Source of the DNA: an uncultured Alistipes sp.
Lineage (GTDB): Bacteria; Bacteroidota; Bacteroidia; Bacteroidales; Rikenellaceae
Direction of reading: 5' to 3'
NCBI GenBank assembly: GCA_944320985.1
Contig: CALUJN010000079.1
Coordinates: 40,719-104,718 of the forward strand
Length of the DNA: 64,000 bases
Shown in pieces: positions 47,480 through 55,169 of the stretch. How positions within the stretch are numbered: the first letter of the stretch is position 1; the number at the start of each line of letters is the position of its first letter. Made by a program: the position numbers and the translations under genes. The notes beneath the pieces were generated by a model. That model was given only the letters and a program-made list of their open reading frames with translations, did not search any database and was not told the DNA's origin.

Positions 47480-48244
47480 ATGATTCTACCGAAAATACGG
47501 GTTTTGCGCAGCCACGGACGTCAGGCTATCGAGGATCTCGACGCCGTAACACTGACTGAAGAGTTCCGGGGGCGTCCCGAACTGACCTTCACCGAGGAGA
47601 CCGACGACGCGGAACGCGCCGCGGCGATCTGCCCCACGGGAGCCTTCACGGCCGACCCGTTGACGCTCGATCTGGGCCGTTGTCTCTTCTGCGGGGAGTG
47701 CGCCCGGGTGGCGCCGCGCAACGTGCGCTTCACGAACGACTACCGCATCGGCTCCCCCACACGCGAAGGACTGGTGCTCCATGCCGGAGACACCTGCGTG
47801 GCATTCGATCCGCAGAGCGTCCGGCCCGAAATCCGCCGCTGCTTCCGTCAGGCCCTGCAGCTGCGTGAGGTCTCGGCCGGCGGCGATGCCTCGGTCGAGA
47901 TGGAGCTCAACGCCACGGGAAATGGCAATTTCGACCTCGGGCGCTTCGGAATCGGCTTCACGGCCTCACCGCGCCATGCCGACGGCGTGGTGGTCTCGGG
48001 CCCGATCTCGGCCAACATGGCCGAGGCGCTGGAGATCTGCTACGACGCCGTTGCCGAGCCGAAGATCCTGGTGATGTGCGGTACCGAGGCCTGCTCCGGA
48101 GGGCTCTTCGCCGAGAGCCGGGCCGTCGACCGGCGCTTCCTCGAAACCCACACCCCGGACCTCTGGCTGCCCGGAGCTCCGACCCACCCGATGACCTACA
48201 TCGACGGATTGCTGACGCTTCTGGGCCGCAAAAAACGCAACTGA
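47480..48244 (+). CDS. Ferredoxin-NuoB fusion subunit lacking the proximal cluster ligands
   Basis: The 254-residue protein has an N-terminal ferredoxin-like part with one usable [4Fe-4S] site (Cys51 of CPTGA with Cys68, Cys71, Cys74; Ala78 replaces the last Cys of the second motif). The rest is a NuoB/HyfI small subunit: RFGIGFTASPRHADGVVVSGPIS and PGAP...YIDGLLTLLG. The four cysteines of the proximal cluster are replaced: GGCxxC by GGDASV (Asp136, Val139), the third by Glu203 and PGCP by PGAP (Ala233). Two other cysteines (200, 205) lie near the third site. It ends 10 bp before a chromate transporter gene. Confidence 0.88.
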   Translation: MILPKIRVLRSHGRQAIEDLDAVTLTEEFRGRPELTFTEETDDAERAAAICPTGAFTADPLTLDLGRCLFCGECARVAPRNVRFTNDYRIGSPTREGLVLHAGDTCVAFDPQSVRPEIRRCFRQALQLREVSAGGDASVEMELNATGNGNFDLGRFGIGFTASPRHADGVVVSGPISANMAEALEICYDAVAEPKILVMCGTEACSGGLFAESRAVDRRFLETHTPDLWLPGAPTHPMTYIDGLLTLLGRKKRN

Positions 48245-48254
48245 AAAGAGAGAG

Positions 48255-48818
48255 ATGGAACGTCTGTTCACGATATTCGGTTCGTTCTTCAAGATCGGGC
48301 TCTTCACCTTCGGCGGGGGCTACGCCATGATCCCCCTGATCGAACGCGAGGTGATCGACAACCGCAAATGGATCGAACGCCGGGAGTTTCTCGACCTGTT
48401 GACCCTGGCCCAGTCGGTTCCGGGCCCCATCTCGCTCAACACGTCAGTCTTCGTGGGGTACAAACTCCGGGGGTTGCGGGGTGCGGCCGCCGCGCTGCTG
48501 GGTGTCGTCGTGCCGTCGTTCGTCATCATCCTCTTCATCGCCCTCTTCTTCGCCGACATCCGCCACAATCCGGTTGTCGACGCCGCCTTCAAGGGAATGC
48601 GCCCGGCGGTCGTGGCCCTGATCATCGGCCCGGTAATCTCGCTGGCCCGCGGCATGCACGGGTCGATGTTCCTCGTCATCGCGGCCGCCGCGCTGGCCGT
48701 CTGGGGGTTGGGCTGGTCGCCGATCTGGGTGCTGGTGCTCGGCGCTGCCGGAGGCATCGCCTGGGAACTGGCCGTGGCCCCGAAGATCGCCCGACACAAA
48801 AACAAACCCGAAGCATGA
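48255..48818 (+). CDS. Chromate transporter, N-type half
   Basis: The 187-residue protein is one half of a ChrA (CHR family) transporter: FFKIGLFTFGGGYAMIPLIEREVI, LTLAQSVPGPISLNTSVFVGYKL and FKGMRPAVVALIIGPV. Short CHR proteins work as pairs; the partner half is at 49305-49886. Chromate or sulfate-like anions are the known substrates of the family, but many gut members are uncharacterised. Its stop overlaps the next start (ATGA). Confidence 0.93.
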   Translation: MERLFTIFGSFFKIGLFTFGGGYAMIPLIEREVIDNRKWIERREFLDLLTLAQSVPGPISLNTSVFVGYKLRGLRGAAAALLGVVVPSFVIILFIALFFADIRHNPVVDAAFKGMRPAVVALIIGPVISLARGMHGSMFLVIAAAALAVWGLGWSPIWVLVLGAAGGIAWELAVAPKIARHKNKPEA

Positions 48819-49291
48819 ATCCGATACAAGCCATGAAACACAGCCTGCCGCTGGTTCTGCTGCTCCTTGCAGCGACATCCGCCGGCACGTCCACGGCACA
48901 TTGCGCCACCGTCGGCAATACGGAGGAATCCACCCTGTCCTCCACCCCCGCCACGGAAGAGGTTCGGAAGGCGCTGGAACAGTTTTACCGGGAATACGCC
49001 GGCTGGATCGCGGGCCGTTTCGACGAGCGGCCTGCGAAACCCGACTCGCCTCTGACCGATTCCGCCCGCCGGAAGGTGGAAAAAGCAGCGGTCGAAACGG
49101 GTGGGGATCCGCTCATCCGGGCCCAGGATTTCAACAAGGAGTCGCTGCCGACGATCACGGTCGAACATGTCGTGGGCCCGTGGTATGCCATCGCCTATCT
49201 GTCCACGTACGAAAACCGCTGCGTCGTCATTCCGGTCCGCGCCACCGTGCGCAAGGGAAGACTGGAGATTTCCGACATCACCCTACTCTGA
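48815..49291 (+). CDS. Small secreted protein, possible DUF3828 type
   Basis: The protein of 158 residues (or 152 from ATG 48833) has a signal peptide (MKHSLPLVLLLLAATSAGTSTAHC). The mature domain contains VRKALEQFYREYAG, DPLIRAQDF and a C-terminal VVIPVRATVRKGRLEISDI. The layout is that of the NTF2-like DUF3828 group, but I hold this loosely. It sits between the two halves of the chromate transporter, with ATGA overlap on one side and 13 bp on the other, so it may be a partner of that transporter. Confidence 0.75.
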   Translation: MNPIQAMKHSLPLVLLLLAATSAGTSTAHCATVGNTEESTLSSTPATEEVRKALEQFYREYAGWIAGRFDERPAKPDSPLTDSARRKVEKAAVETGGDPLIRAQDFNKESLPTITVEHVVGPWYAIAYLSTYENRCVVIPVRATVRKGRLEISDITLL

Positions 49292-49304
49292 CACCCTCCA
49301 CGAC

Positions 49305-49886
49305 ATGATCCTTCTCTGGCAACTCTTCGTATCGTATCTCAAGATCGGATTCTTCGGATTCGGCGGCGGCTACGCCATGCTGTCACTCATCCAGAACGAG
49401 GTGGTCGTACAACACCAATGGCTTACCAATGCGCAGTTCGCCGACATCGTGGCCATCTCGCAGATCACACCCGGACCCATCGCCATCAACTCGGCAACCT
49501 ACGTAGGCTATACCGTGGGGCTGGAGACCGGCTATGCCTGGTGCGGCGTGCTGGGATCGGCCATCGCGACCTTCGCGGTCTGTCTGCCATCGCTCACACT
49601 CATGATTCTGGTGGCACGTTTCTTTCTCAAGCTGAAGGATAACCGACTGGTCGAAGGGGCCATGCGGGGAATGCGGCCCGTGGTGATCGGCATGATCGCC
49701 GCCGCGGCGCTACTGCTGATCTTTCCCCACAGCACGGAACCCGACGAGCAGAACTTCATCGATGCCTGGAGCTGGGTCCTTTTCGGCGGGGTCTTCCTCG
49801 GTTCGTGGCGCAAGGTGAACCCCATCCTGCTGATCATCCTCTCGGCCGTGGCCGGAATTCTGATCTATTACGTATTCGGACACTGA
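49305..49886 (+). CDS. Chromate transporter, C-type half
   Basis: The 193-residue protein is the second CHR half: YLKIGFFGFGGGYAMLSLIQNEV, ISQITPGPIAINSATYVGYTVG and EGAMRGMRPVVIGMIAAAALL. With the gene at 48255 it should form a heterodimer of opposite topology. The start ATG 49305 follows the small secreted protein by 13 bp. It ends the long plus-strand run that begins at 40901. Confidence 0.93.
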   Translation: MILLWQLFVSYLKIGFFGFGGGYAMLSLIQNEVVVQHQWLTNAQFADIVAISQITPGPIAINSATYVGYTVGLETGYAWCGVLGSAIATFAVCLPSLTLMILVARFFLKLKDNRLVEGAMRGMRPVVIGMIAAAALLLIFPHSTEPDEQNFIDAWSWVLFGGVFLGSWRKVNPILLIILSAVAGILIYYVFGH

Positions 49887-49920
49887 CCCACGGGCGGCAT
49901 AGCGGGCAGGCAGGGGGGGG

Positions 49921-50208
49921 TCAGAGAGCTACCAGAAAAGTGCCTCCGGTGACGAGCAACAGCAGAAAAACAACCAGACAGAAAATACCCAACAGCGCCA
50001 CGCCGAATCCGATACAGCCCCAACGCTGTTCATACCCGGGGAGCGGATCGGTCAACAACGCGACAATCAACCCCACCAAAGGGGTGAAGAGCAGGCTCAC
50101 AAGAAAAGCCCAACCAAAACCGATGCGTCGCCGGCTGCCGATAATGCCGACCAATACGGAGAGCAGCGAGCCGCTCAGAAGTCCGAAAATTACAGCAAGA
50201 AGAGTCAT
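49921..50208 (-). CDS. Small membrane protein of unknown function
   Basis: The 95-residue protein has two or three hydrophobic segments (MTLLAVIFGLLSGSLLSVLVGIIG, WAFLVSLLFTPLVGLIVALL and VALLGIFCLVVFLLLLVTGG) joined by basic and Pro/Gly loops. The GFGWAFLVSLLFTPLVGLIVALL core resembles small uncharacterised membrane proteins of Bacteroidetes. It is 18 bp downstream of the lipoprotein gene on the same strand. A run of eight G lies just beyond its stop. Confidence 0.7.
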   Translation of the reverse strand: MTLLAVIFGLLSGSLLSVLVGIIGSRRRIGFGWAFLVSLLFTPLVGLIVALLTDPLPGYEQRWGCIGFGVALLGIFCLVVFLLLLVTGGTFLVAL

Positions 50209-50226
50209 ATCTGCGAATTTTTGAAG

Positions 50227-50691
50227 TCATTCGACCGGTTGGAGCTCGTCGGCCGCCACATCGAATACCCATACCAGCTTCCGAGATTTGCTTTTGCCGA
50301 TCGGTTCCGAGCGAAAACACCAGTCAGCCTCGCGGAAGAACTGTTTGCCATCGGCCTCATGCTCGATAAACCGCCACTGCCGGATCCGGAGACTGTCCTC
50401 GGAAAGCAGTTCGATAGACCACTCGTCGCCGGGCGCGCCCGAACGATAGAGATAGAAGGCCTCGAATTCGACCGTCTCGGGACAAAAGTAAAACAGACAG
50501 ACCGAATCCCCGGCTTCGATCCGCTCGCGGGACTCCAGAAACCCCACGGACTTGACGATCAGCGGTTCGTCGGAGCAGTTCCGCACATACCACGAGGCTT
50601 CGTGCGTCACCTCGCCCAATTCCCAGCCGAGAAGCCACTCGCACGAAGTTGCCGTCAGCGCAACGAGGCAGCCCAGAAGAAGACGTTTCAT
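50227..50691 (-). CDS. Hypothetical lipoprotein
   Basis: From ATG 50691 the protein has 154 residues with a lipobox TATSC (Cys17). The mature part contains HEASWYVRNCSDEPLIVKS and a later beta-rich stretch with SGAPGDEWSIELLSEDSLRIRQW; five further cysteines are present. I do not recognise a family. The start lies 7 bp after the stop of the RlmI-like gene, so they are likely co-transcribed; the longer frame to 50748 would overlap that gene and lacks a signal at its start. Confidence 0.75.
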   Translation of the reverse strand: MKRLLLGCLVALTATSCEWLLGWELGEVTHEASWYVRNCSDEPLIVKSVGFLESRERIEAGDSVCLFYFCPETVEFEAFYLYRSGAPGDEWSIELLSEDSLRIRQWRFIEHEADGKQFFREADWCFRSEPIGKSKSRKLVWVFDVAADELQPVE

Positions 50692-50698
50692 GGCCCGA

Positions 50699-51691
50699 TC
50701 AGCGGACAAAGCGGTAATAGGTTCCCAAGGGCAGCTCCTTGCCGGCACGGTCCGTAAAACAGAGTTCGCCCCACTGCTCCTCGGCGGGGACGCCGAAGGC
50801 CTGCCGCACGGCCGTACGGGCCAATGTCGACGACAGCCCCATCGAGTAGAGATTCAGCACCAGAAACGCCCCTTTCGGTTCGAGCAGCTGCGCACAGCAG
50901 TCAAGCATTTCGCCGATATTCTCCTCAAGGACCCACTTTTCGCCGTTGGCTCCGCGTCCGTAGGCCGGGGGGTCGAGGATAATTCCGGCGTAACGATTCC
51001 CGCGGCGCACCTCGCGGCGCACGAACTTCAGGGCATCCTCGACGATCCAGCGTACCCCCTCCAACCCGCTCAGCTCCATGTTCTCCCGGGCCCACGTCAC
51101 GACGGGCCGTACCGAATCGACGTGTGTCACCTCGGCGCCGGCGGCCCGTGCCGCAAGCGTCGCTCCGCCCGTATAGGCGAACAGATTCAGCACCCGGGGT
51201 GAGGCGAAGAGGCGACCGTCCGCTGCGGGAGATCCGTTCCCGACGGCCTCCGCCCCTTCTAACGCGGCACGGGAACGGCCGAGGCCCCTTTGCGACTCTC
51301 CGTCGGCCGCACCGCCGAGCCGCCGTACATTGTCATAGATGAAATTCCAGTTGGCGGCCTGTTCGGGGAAAATCCCGACGTGTTTGAACGACGTCAGGGC
51401 CAGCCGCATGCGCAGCTTCATTCCGCCGTAGGCATACGCGACGGTCCAGCGATCGGGCATCTTCGGAGCCAGCTGCCACACACCGCGCTCGTCGCTGCGG
51501 GTGTCGCGCAGAAACGACGCGTCGGCGAGCCGCTGCCACTCCGCCTCGGGAAGCGACCGCCGCCAGATGGCCTGCGGCTCGGGACGCCGCGTCACGAAGC
51601 GTCCGAAACGTTCGAGTTTCTCGAAATCGCCCGTGTCGATGAGTTCGTAATCCGGAAAATCGGGGGTCAGTTGCTGCTGCATATCGTTCAT
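50699..51691 (-). CDS. RlmI/RlmK-like class I SAM-dependent RNA methyltransferase
   Basis: From ATG 51691 the protein has 330 residues. The Rossmann core has the SAM motif VLNLFAYTGGATLAARAAGAEVTHVDS and catalytic DPPAYGRG, as in the 23S rRNA m5C methyltransferases of COG1092. The usual PUA domain is absent; the N-terminal ~100 residues (YELIDTGDFEKLERFG, RRPEPQAIW) are typical of the shorter Bacteroidetes group. A ~34-residue Ala/Gly/Glu-rich insert separates NVRRL from the SAM motif. The start overlaps the U32 stop (ATGA). Confidence 0.86.
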   Translation of the reverse strand: MNDMQQQLTPDFPDYELIDTGDFEKLERFGRFVTRRPEPQAIWRRSLPEAEWQRLADASFLRDTRSDERGVWQLAPKMPDRWTVAYAYGGMKLRMRLALTSFKHVGIFPEQAANWNFIYDNVRRLGGAADGESQRGLGRSRAALEGAEAVGNGSPAADGRLFASPRVLNLFAYTGGATLAARAAGAEVTHVDSVRPVVTWARENMELSGLEGVRWIVEDALKFVRREVRRGNRYAGIILDPPAYGRGANGEKWVLEENIGEMLDCCAQLLEPKGAFLVLNLYSMGLSSTLARTAVRQAFGVPAEEQWGELCFTDRAGKELPLGTYYRFVR

Positions 51692-53544
51692 GGATTGTTT
51701 TTCTGTCGGTCGGTGCGACGACGCGGGCACTCCACAAGCGCCATTTCACACGCCGCACAGTCGAAATCGAGCCGGAAGCGCTCTGCTCCGTGTTCCAGAT
51801 AGAGGTCGCCACGCAGCGTAGAGCCCTCGCGCAGGCACTCGCCTATTTCACGGCGGATGCAGTAGGCCGAGCGCATGACGGTGCACCCCTCCAGCGAGGC
51901 GGCACGTTCCAGCGGCGGTTCGATCTCCCGCACCCCGTGGTCGCGGTAAAAGGCCGCGGCCAGGCGGTTGGTGACATTCTCTTCACCCCCGAGCCGCTCC
52001 GACGGATAACGGGCCGCGGGATCTTCGGGCAGAATCCGGTGCGACAGCGGACGTTCCATCCGCCGCCGCAACAATTCGTCCAGCGCCTCGCGCCGCACCT
52101 CGGCGGCCAGCGACGCCGGCACAAACCACTCCGCACCCTGCACCTCAACCTCCCGCACGGCAAAAATCGTATCGCCCGACTTCATCGCCTGCATGCGCAG
52201 CGAGGCGGCATTGGCCACAGGGTTCTTCGCCCGGTCGAGCGGCAAGGCACGCGATGCCGAAGACTCCACCCCCTCACAATCGACACAGGTGATCGAAAGT
52301 CCCCCGGCCGAAGCCGTCACCACGGCCCGAGCAGGAATCACACGCCGCATGCGGCTGCGTTCGAGCGCCAGATTGAACCGTCGGTCGTAATTCCGATAAA
52401 CCTCTGCCCCGGGTACGATGCCCTCCATGCGGTTCGGGGTGATGCGGCGCCCCTCAACGGCGTTGACGTTACTCCCCAACACGCCGCACGGGGAGATGAA
52501 ACAAATGCCGTCACCCGGGGCAAGATCCGCCTCGGCGTCGAGCAGGAAACTCCCGCCTGAGACCTTCGCCACACGGCCGATCCGCTCACCGACCGCCTTC
52601 GGCGTATCGAAGGAGGCCACACCGGGTCGTTTTCCCGCGAAGAAATATTCGGAGTCCCCGCGTGTAAAACTCTTTGCGGGATCGGGTGTAAAGTCCGGAA
52701 TGCTCTCACCCACCGACGCCCGGCACCATCCCGGACGTGCCGCCAACACCTCATCCAACGCCCGGCGGTAGTAAGCCACCACGTTGCGGATGTAACCTGC
52801 ATCCTTCAAACGTCCCTCGATCTTGAACGACGTGACGCCGGCATCAACCAGTTCGCCGAGGCGGTGCGAGAGGTTCAGGTCGCGCACCGACAACAGGTGT
52901 TTTCCGGCGATGATCTTACGTCCGCGGCCATCCACCAGATCCCACGGCAGGCGACAGGGCTGGCTGCAGGCTCCGCGGTTGCCGCTGCGGCCCGACAGGG
53001 CGCGCGAAAGGAAACAGCGCCCGCTGTATCCCACGCAGATTGCCCCGTGTACGAAAACCTCGACCTCGGCCGGCGTGGCGGCACAGATGGCGCGGATCTC
53101 CTCCAACGAGAGCGCTCGTTCGAGAATCACGCGCGCAAACCCCGCCTCGGCAAGGAACCGCGCCCCCTGGGGCGTACGGTTCGAGACCTGCGTCGAGGCG
53201 TGCAGCTCCACGGGAAGGTTCATCCGCCGCAGGGCCATATCCTGCACGATGAGGGCATCGACCCCGGCATCGATCAGTTCACGGGCCTGCCGTTCGGCAT
53301 CGGGGAGTTCGTCATCCCACAACAGCGTATTGAGCGTGGCGTGAACCCGCACACCGAAACGGTGGGCATACTCCACGACACGGACGATCTCCTGCGTGGC
53401 GTTTCCGGCAGCCTGTCGCGCCCCGAAACGGGCGCCGCCGATGTAGACGGCATCGGCGCCGGCATCTACGGCCACGACGGCCGAGGCATAATCTTTGGCC
53501 GGAGCCAGCAGTTCGACGGTTTTCACAGCAGTGGAATTTTGCAC
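51688..53544 (-). CDS. U32-family protein, RlhA-like (DUF3656-containing)
   Basis: The 618-residue protein begins VELLAPAKDYASAVVAVDAGADAVYIGG and has the U32 signature EVFVHGAICVGYSGRCFLS...GACSQPCRLPW, with cysteines that bind an Fe-S cluster, then LSVRDLNL and SFKIEGRLK. The C-terminal half matches the DUF3656 part of RlhA, which hydroxylates C2501 of 23S rRNA in E. coli. The old label 'collagenase-like' is probably wrong. The start is GTG 53544 (or GTG 53526); a stop codon lies close upstream. It overlaps the methyltransferase by 4 bp, fitting a shared role in rRNA modification. Confidence 0.87.
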   Translation of the reverse strand: MQNSTAVKTVELLAPAKDYASAVVAVDAGADAVYIGGARFGARQAAGNATQEIVRVVEYAHRFGVRVHATLNTLLWDDELPDAERQARELIDAGVDALIVQDMALRRMNLPVELHASTQVSNRTPQGARFLAEAGFARVILERALSLEEIRAICAATPAEVEVFVHGAICVGYSGRCFLSRALSGRSGNRGACSQPCRLPWDLVDGRGRKIIAGKHLLSVRDLNLSHRLGELVDAGVTSFKIEGRLKDAGYIRNVVAYYRRALDEVLAARPGWCRASVGESIPDFTPDPAKSFTRGDSEYFFAGKRPGVASFDTPKAVGERIGRVAKVSGGSFLLDAEADLAPGDGICFISPCGVLGSNVNAVEGRRITPNRMEGIVPGAEVYRNYDRRFNLALERSRMRRVIPARAVVTASAGGLSITCVDCEGVESSASRALPLDRAKNPVANAASLRMQAMKSGDTIFAVREVEVQGAEWFVPASLAAEVRREALDELLRRRMERPLSHRILPEDPAARYPSERLGGEENVTNRLAAAFYRDHGVREIEPPLERAASLEGCTVMRSAYCIRREIGECLREGSTLRGDLYLEHGAERFRLDFDCAACEMALVECPRRRTDRQKNNP

Positions 53545-53551
53545 AAAAATA
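53544..53551 (-). promoter_or_regulatory. Possible -7 element near the U32 gene start
   Basis: On the minus strand TATTTTTG matches the -7 consensus but overlaps the first possible GTG start. If used, translation would have to begin at GTG 53526. No -33 TTTG is seen. Confidence 0.3.
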
Positions 53552-53615
53552 CGAAACTATCCGCAATAAACGCCCTCAACCACAAAAAACCGTCGACAAC
53601 ATCCTCGGTAAAAGT

Positions 53616-54335
53616 CTACGATCGTCTTTTTGCCCTATATTGCAAAACCTTGTCTTCCAGATCCCGGAATTTCGCGGCCAATTCTTTAAGACTATCTTGA
53701 ACTTCATAAGTTTTACCTATCTGTGCTGTTTTTTCCGGCGTCATCGGTTCACTGTAAACCATATTAATCAATTTCTGCATCGACCACACAAACTTGTCGT
53801 ACGCATCCTGCATTTCATCCATTAAAGAACTTAATTTGCTATTATCCAGCGTATTTATACTAATTATCTCATGAATATTTCTTTCAATATTTTCTCTGCA
53901 CTGATTGAATAGCTCATTCCAACTATAATCCTGTTTCGAATATGCAAACATCGCCGACGGAGGAACCAATAAATTCATTTTACTACAAACTTCATCGATT
54001 TCCTTATCGTCAGGAATTCCTTGTTTATCGGCAGAAATTTCCTTCATGGGAATCTCTGACACGAGGTGTGCTCTTTGAATATTTGTATAAAGATATTGCC
54101 AACATACTAACAACCTCTCCATCCGCTTCAATAAAAGTCTATTTATATATTCCATGTTACGATACCGCGGTAGAATCACCGTCGCAACATATACAATTGC
54201 GGCTGAAATAACGGACCAGCAAAGCGAAGGCAACCAATCCGGAATACACCAAAACGGCAATACAATGACTGTTATCACACATAATCCGAGCAAAAACAAA
54301 CTATCCCACCCGAACAAAAATAAAAACTTCCTCAT
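53616..54335 (-). CDS. AT-rich membrane/coiled-coil protein of unknown function
   Basis: The 239-residue protein has two hydrophobic segments at the N-terminus (FLFLFGWDSLFLLGLCVITVIVLPFW and WSVISAAIVYVATVI) and a long helical cytoplasmic part rich in Lys, Glu, Asn and Met, ending with LKELAAKFRDLEDKVLQYRAKRR. Base and codon use are clearly more AT-rich than all surrounding genes, suggesting recent transfer. Its start overlaps the stop of the lipoprotein gene (ATGA), so they act as a pair. No family recognised. Confidence 0.75.
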   Translation of the reverse strand: MRKFLFLFGWDSLFLLGLCVITVIVLPFWCIPDWLPSLCWSVISAAIVYVATVILPRYRNMEYINRLLLKRMERLLVCWQYLYTNIQRAHLVSEIPMKEISADKQGIPDDKEIDEVCSKMNLLVPPSAMFAYSKQDYSWNELFNQCRENIERNIHEIISINTLDNSKLSSLMDEMQDAYDKFVWSMQKLINMVYSEPMTPEKTAQIGKTYEVQDSLKELAAKFRDLEDKVLQYRAKRRS

Positions 54336-54769
54336 TGTTTATAAAGAATTGCTTTATCTGTTGATTTTCCTTGACTAGTAATTGCTCCATTTTCATCATA
54401 AGATACAGACGTTGTTGTTCCATACCGAATATTATCTGAATCTGCATAGGTATAATCAACTTTTTGTTCATGAAGCAAATATCTCTTTCCGGAGGCACTT
54501 GTTGTATAGTTCAAAGTCTTATAACCAATTAAACAGCCAAAATCATCGTACTCATAATCAACACGATAATATTCCTGTCCAGCCTCATCATAAGAGATAT
54601 AACTGGCATATTTCGGATTGTCCCATACATTGTTACATGATGCACCCGAATCGTTTCCCGAAGAAGAGCGTCCGGTGTCAACCTTATCGTTTCCACAGGC
54701 CTGGATGGCAAGGCTGATAACGGCGCCCAAAACAAAGGCAGCAAACAACAAACTCAATTTTTTCAACAT
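54332..54769 (-). CDS. AT-rich lipoprotein with YD-like repeats
   Basis: From ATG 54769 the protein has 145 residues and a lipobox LAIQAC (Cys25). The mature part is rich in Tyr, Asp, Ser and Thr with short repeats of the kind YEYDDFGCLIGYKT, VDYTYADSDN and VSYDENGAITSQGK, which recall YD/RHS-type beta repeats or DUF4595-like surface proteins. It is the first gene of the AT-rich pair and lies downstream of a candidate structured RNA. A longer frame to 54892 runs into that RNA and is not used. Confidence 0.75.
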   Translation of the reverse strand: MLKKLSLLFAAFVLGAVISLAIQACGNDKVDTGRSSSGNDSGASCNNVWDNPKYASYISYDEAGQEYYRVDYEYDDFGCLIGYKTLNYTTSASGKRYLLHEQKVDYTYADSDNIRYGTTTSVSYDENGAITSQGKSTDKAILYKQ

Positions 54770-54825
54770 AACGCTACATTTATTTAAGTTAAACAATCTT
54801 TCCGTAAAATGGATCGTATGAATGC

Positions 54826-55035
54826 AAAAAGCGTGGGACAACGTCTGATTTGTTTCTGAGGTATCGCCAAACACCCTTACCCAAATAGACAAAGCCCACG
54901 CCGTCAGACGCGAGCATTAACCTATTCCCGGGTATTCTTCAATTTGGCGATTTTCAGAAACGAGAATAAAAGCCAACGCTTTTCATATGTCAATCAAACA
55001 CCGATTCCTTATACCATAGGCATGAATACGTTTCC
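54826..55035 (-). ncRNA. Candidate structured non-coding RNA or long leader
   Basis: On the minus strand, downstream of a good promoter, the sequence can fold into a long nested structure. The outer stem pairs GCGTTGG (54973-54979) with CCCACGC (54831-54837, one mismatch). The inner helix pairs GTTTCTGA and ATCGCCAAA (54943-54961) with TTTGGCGAT and TCAGAAAC (54852-54871). The 3' end runs into five T (54826-54830). CGTCTGA inside the loop can also pair with TCAGACG downstream. This is like a free small RNA of about 210 nt (6S-like in general shape), or a regulatory leader of the lipoprotein gene. Confidence 0.55.
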
Positions 55036-55041
55036 TTTTTA

Positions 55042-55072
55042 CAAAGATAGCGAAATTCATCGGACCGACAAC
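55042..55072 (-). promoter_or_regulatory. Promoter of the candidate RNA
   Basis: On the minus strand, GTTG (55069-55072; one base off TTTG), 19 bp, then TATCTTTG (55042-55049). Transcription would start near 55035. Confidence 0.65.
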
Positions 55073-55123
55073 CGCCGGGGAGTTTTTCCCCGATGAAAAA
55101 GATACACTTTCACGCATTTTTTG

Positions 55124-55131
55124 TAATTTTG
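55124..55131 (+). promoter_or_regulatory. Possible -7 element for serS
   Basis: TAATTTTG matches the -7 consensus 39 bp before the serS start codon. No clear -33 element lies upstream, so confidence is limited. Confidence 0.4.
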
Positions 55132-55169
55132 CCCTTCGTAACGCGAAAACACAAAAAACTTCCGATACC

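Noticed and set aside
40901-48244. A true hydrogenase-4 or formate hydrogenlyase
   Set aside because: The NiFe cysteines are absent, and no hydrogenase maturation or formate dehydrogenase gene is in the window.
51688-53544. Collagenase label for the U32 protein
   Set aside because: The DUF3656-like C-terminal half and cysteine pattern fit RlhA-type RNA hydroxylation proteins better, and it overlaps an RNA methyltransferase gene.
54332-54892. A longer start for the YD-like lipoprotein
   Set aside because: The extra N-terminal residues are encoded by the structured RNA region and would hide the lipoprotein signal; ATG 54769 gives a proper signal and lipobox.
54831-54910. A simple pseudoknot formed by GCGTGGG/CCCACGC and CGTCTGA/TCAGACG
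   Set aside because: These helices cross each other and the long inner helix; the nested fold with GCGTTGG as outer strand explains more of the sequence, so they are kept only as possible alternative pairings.
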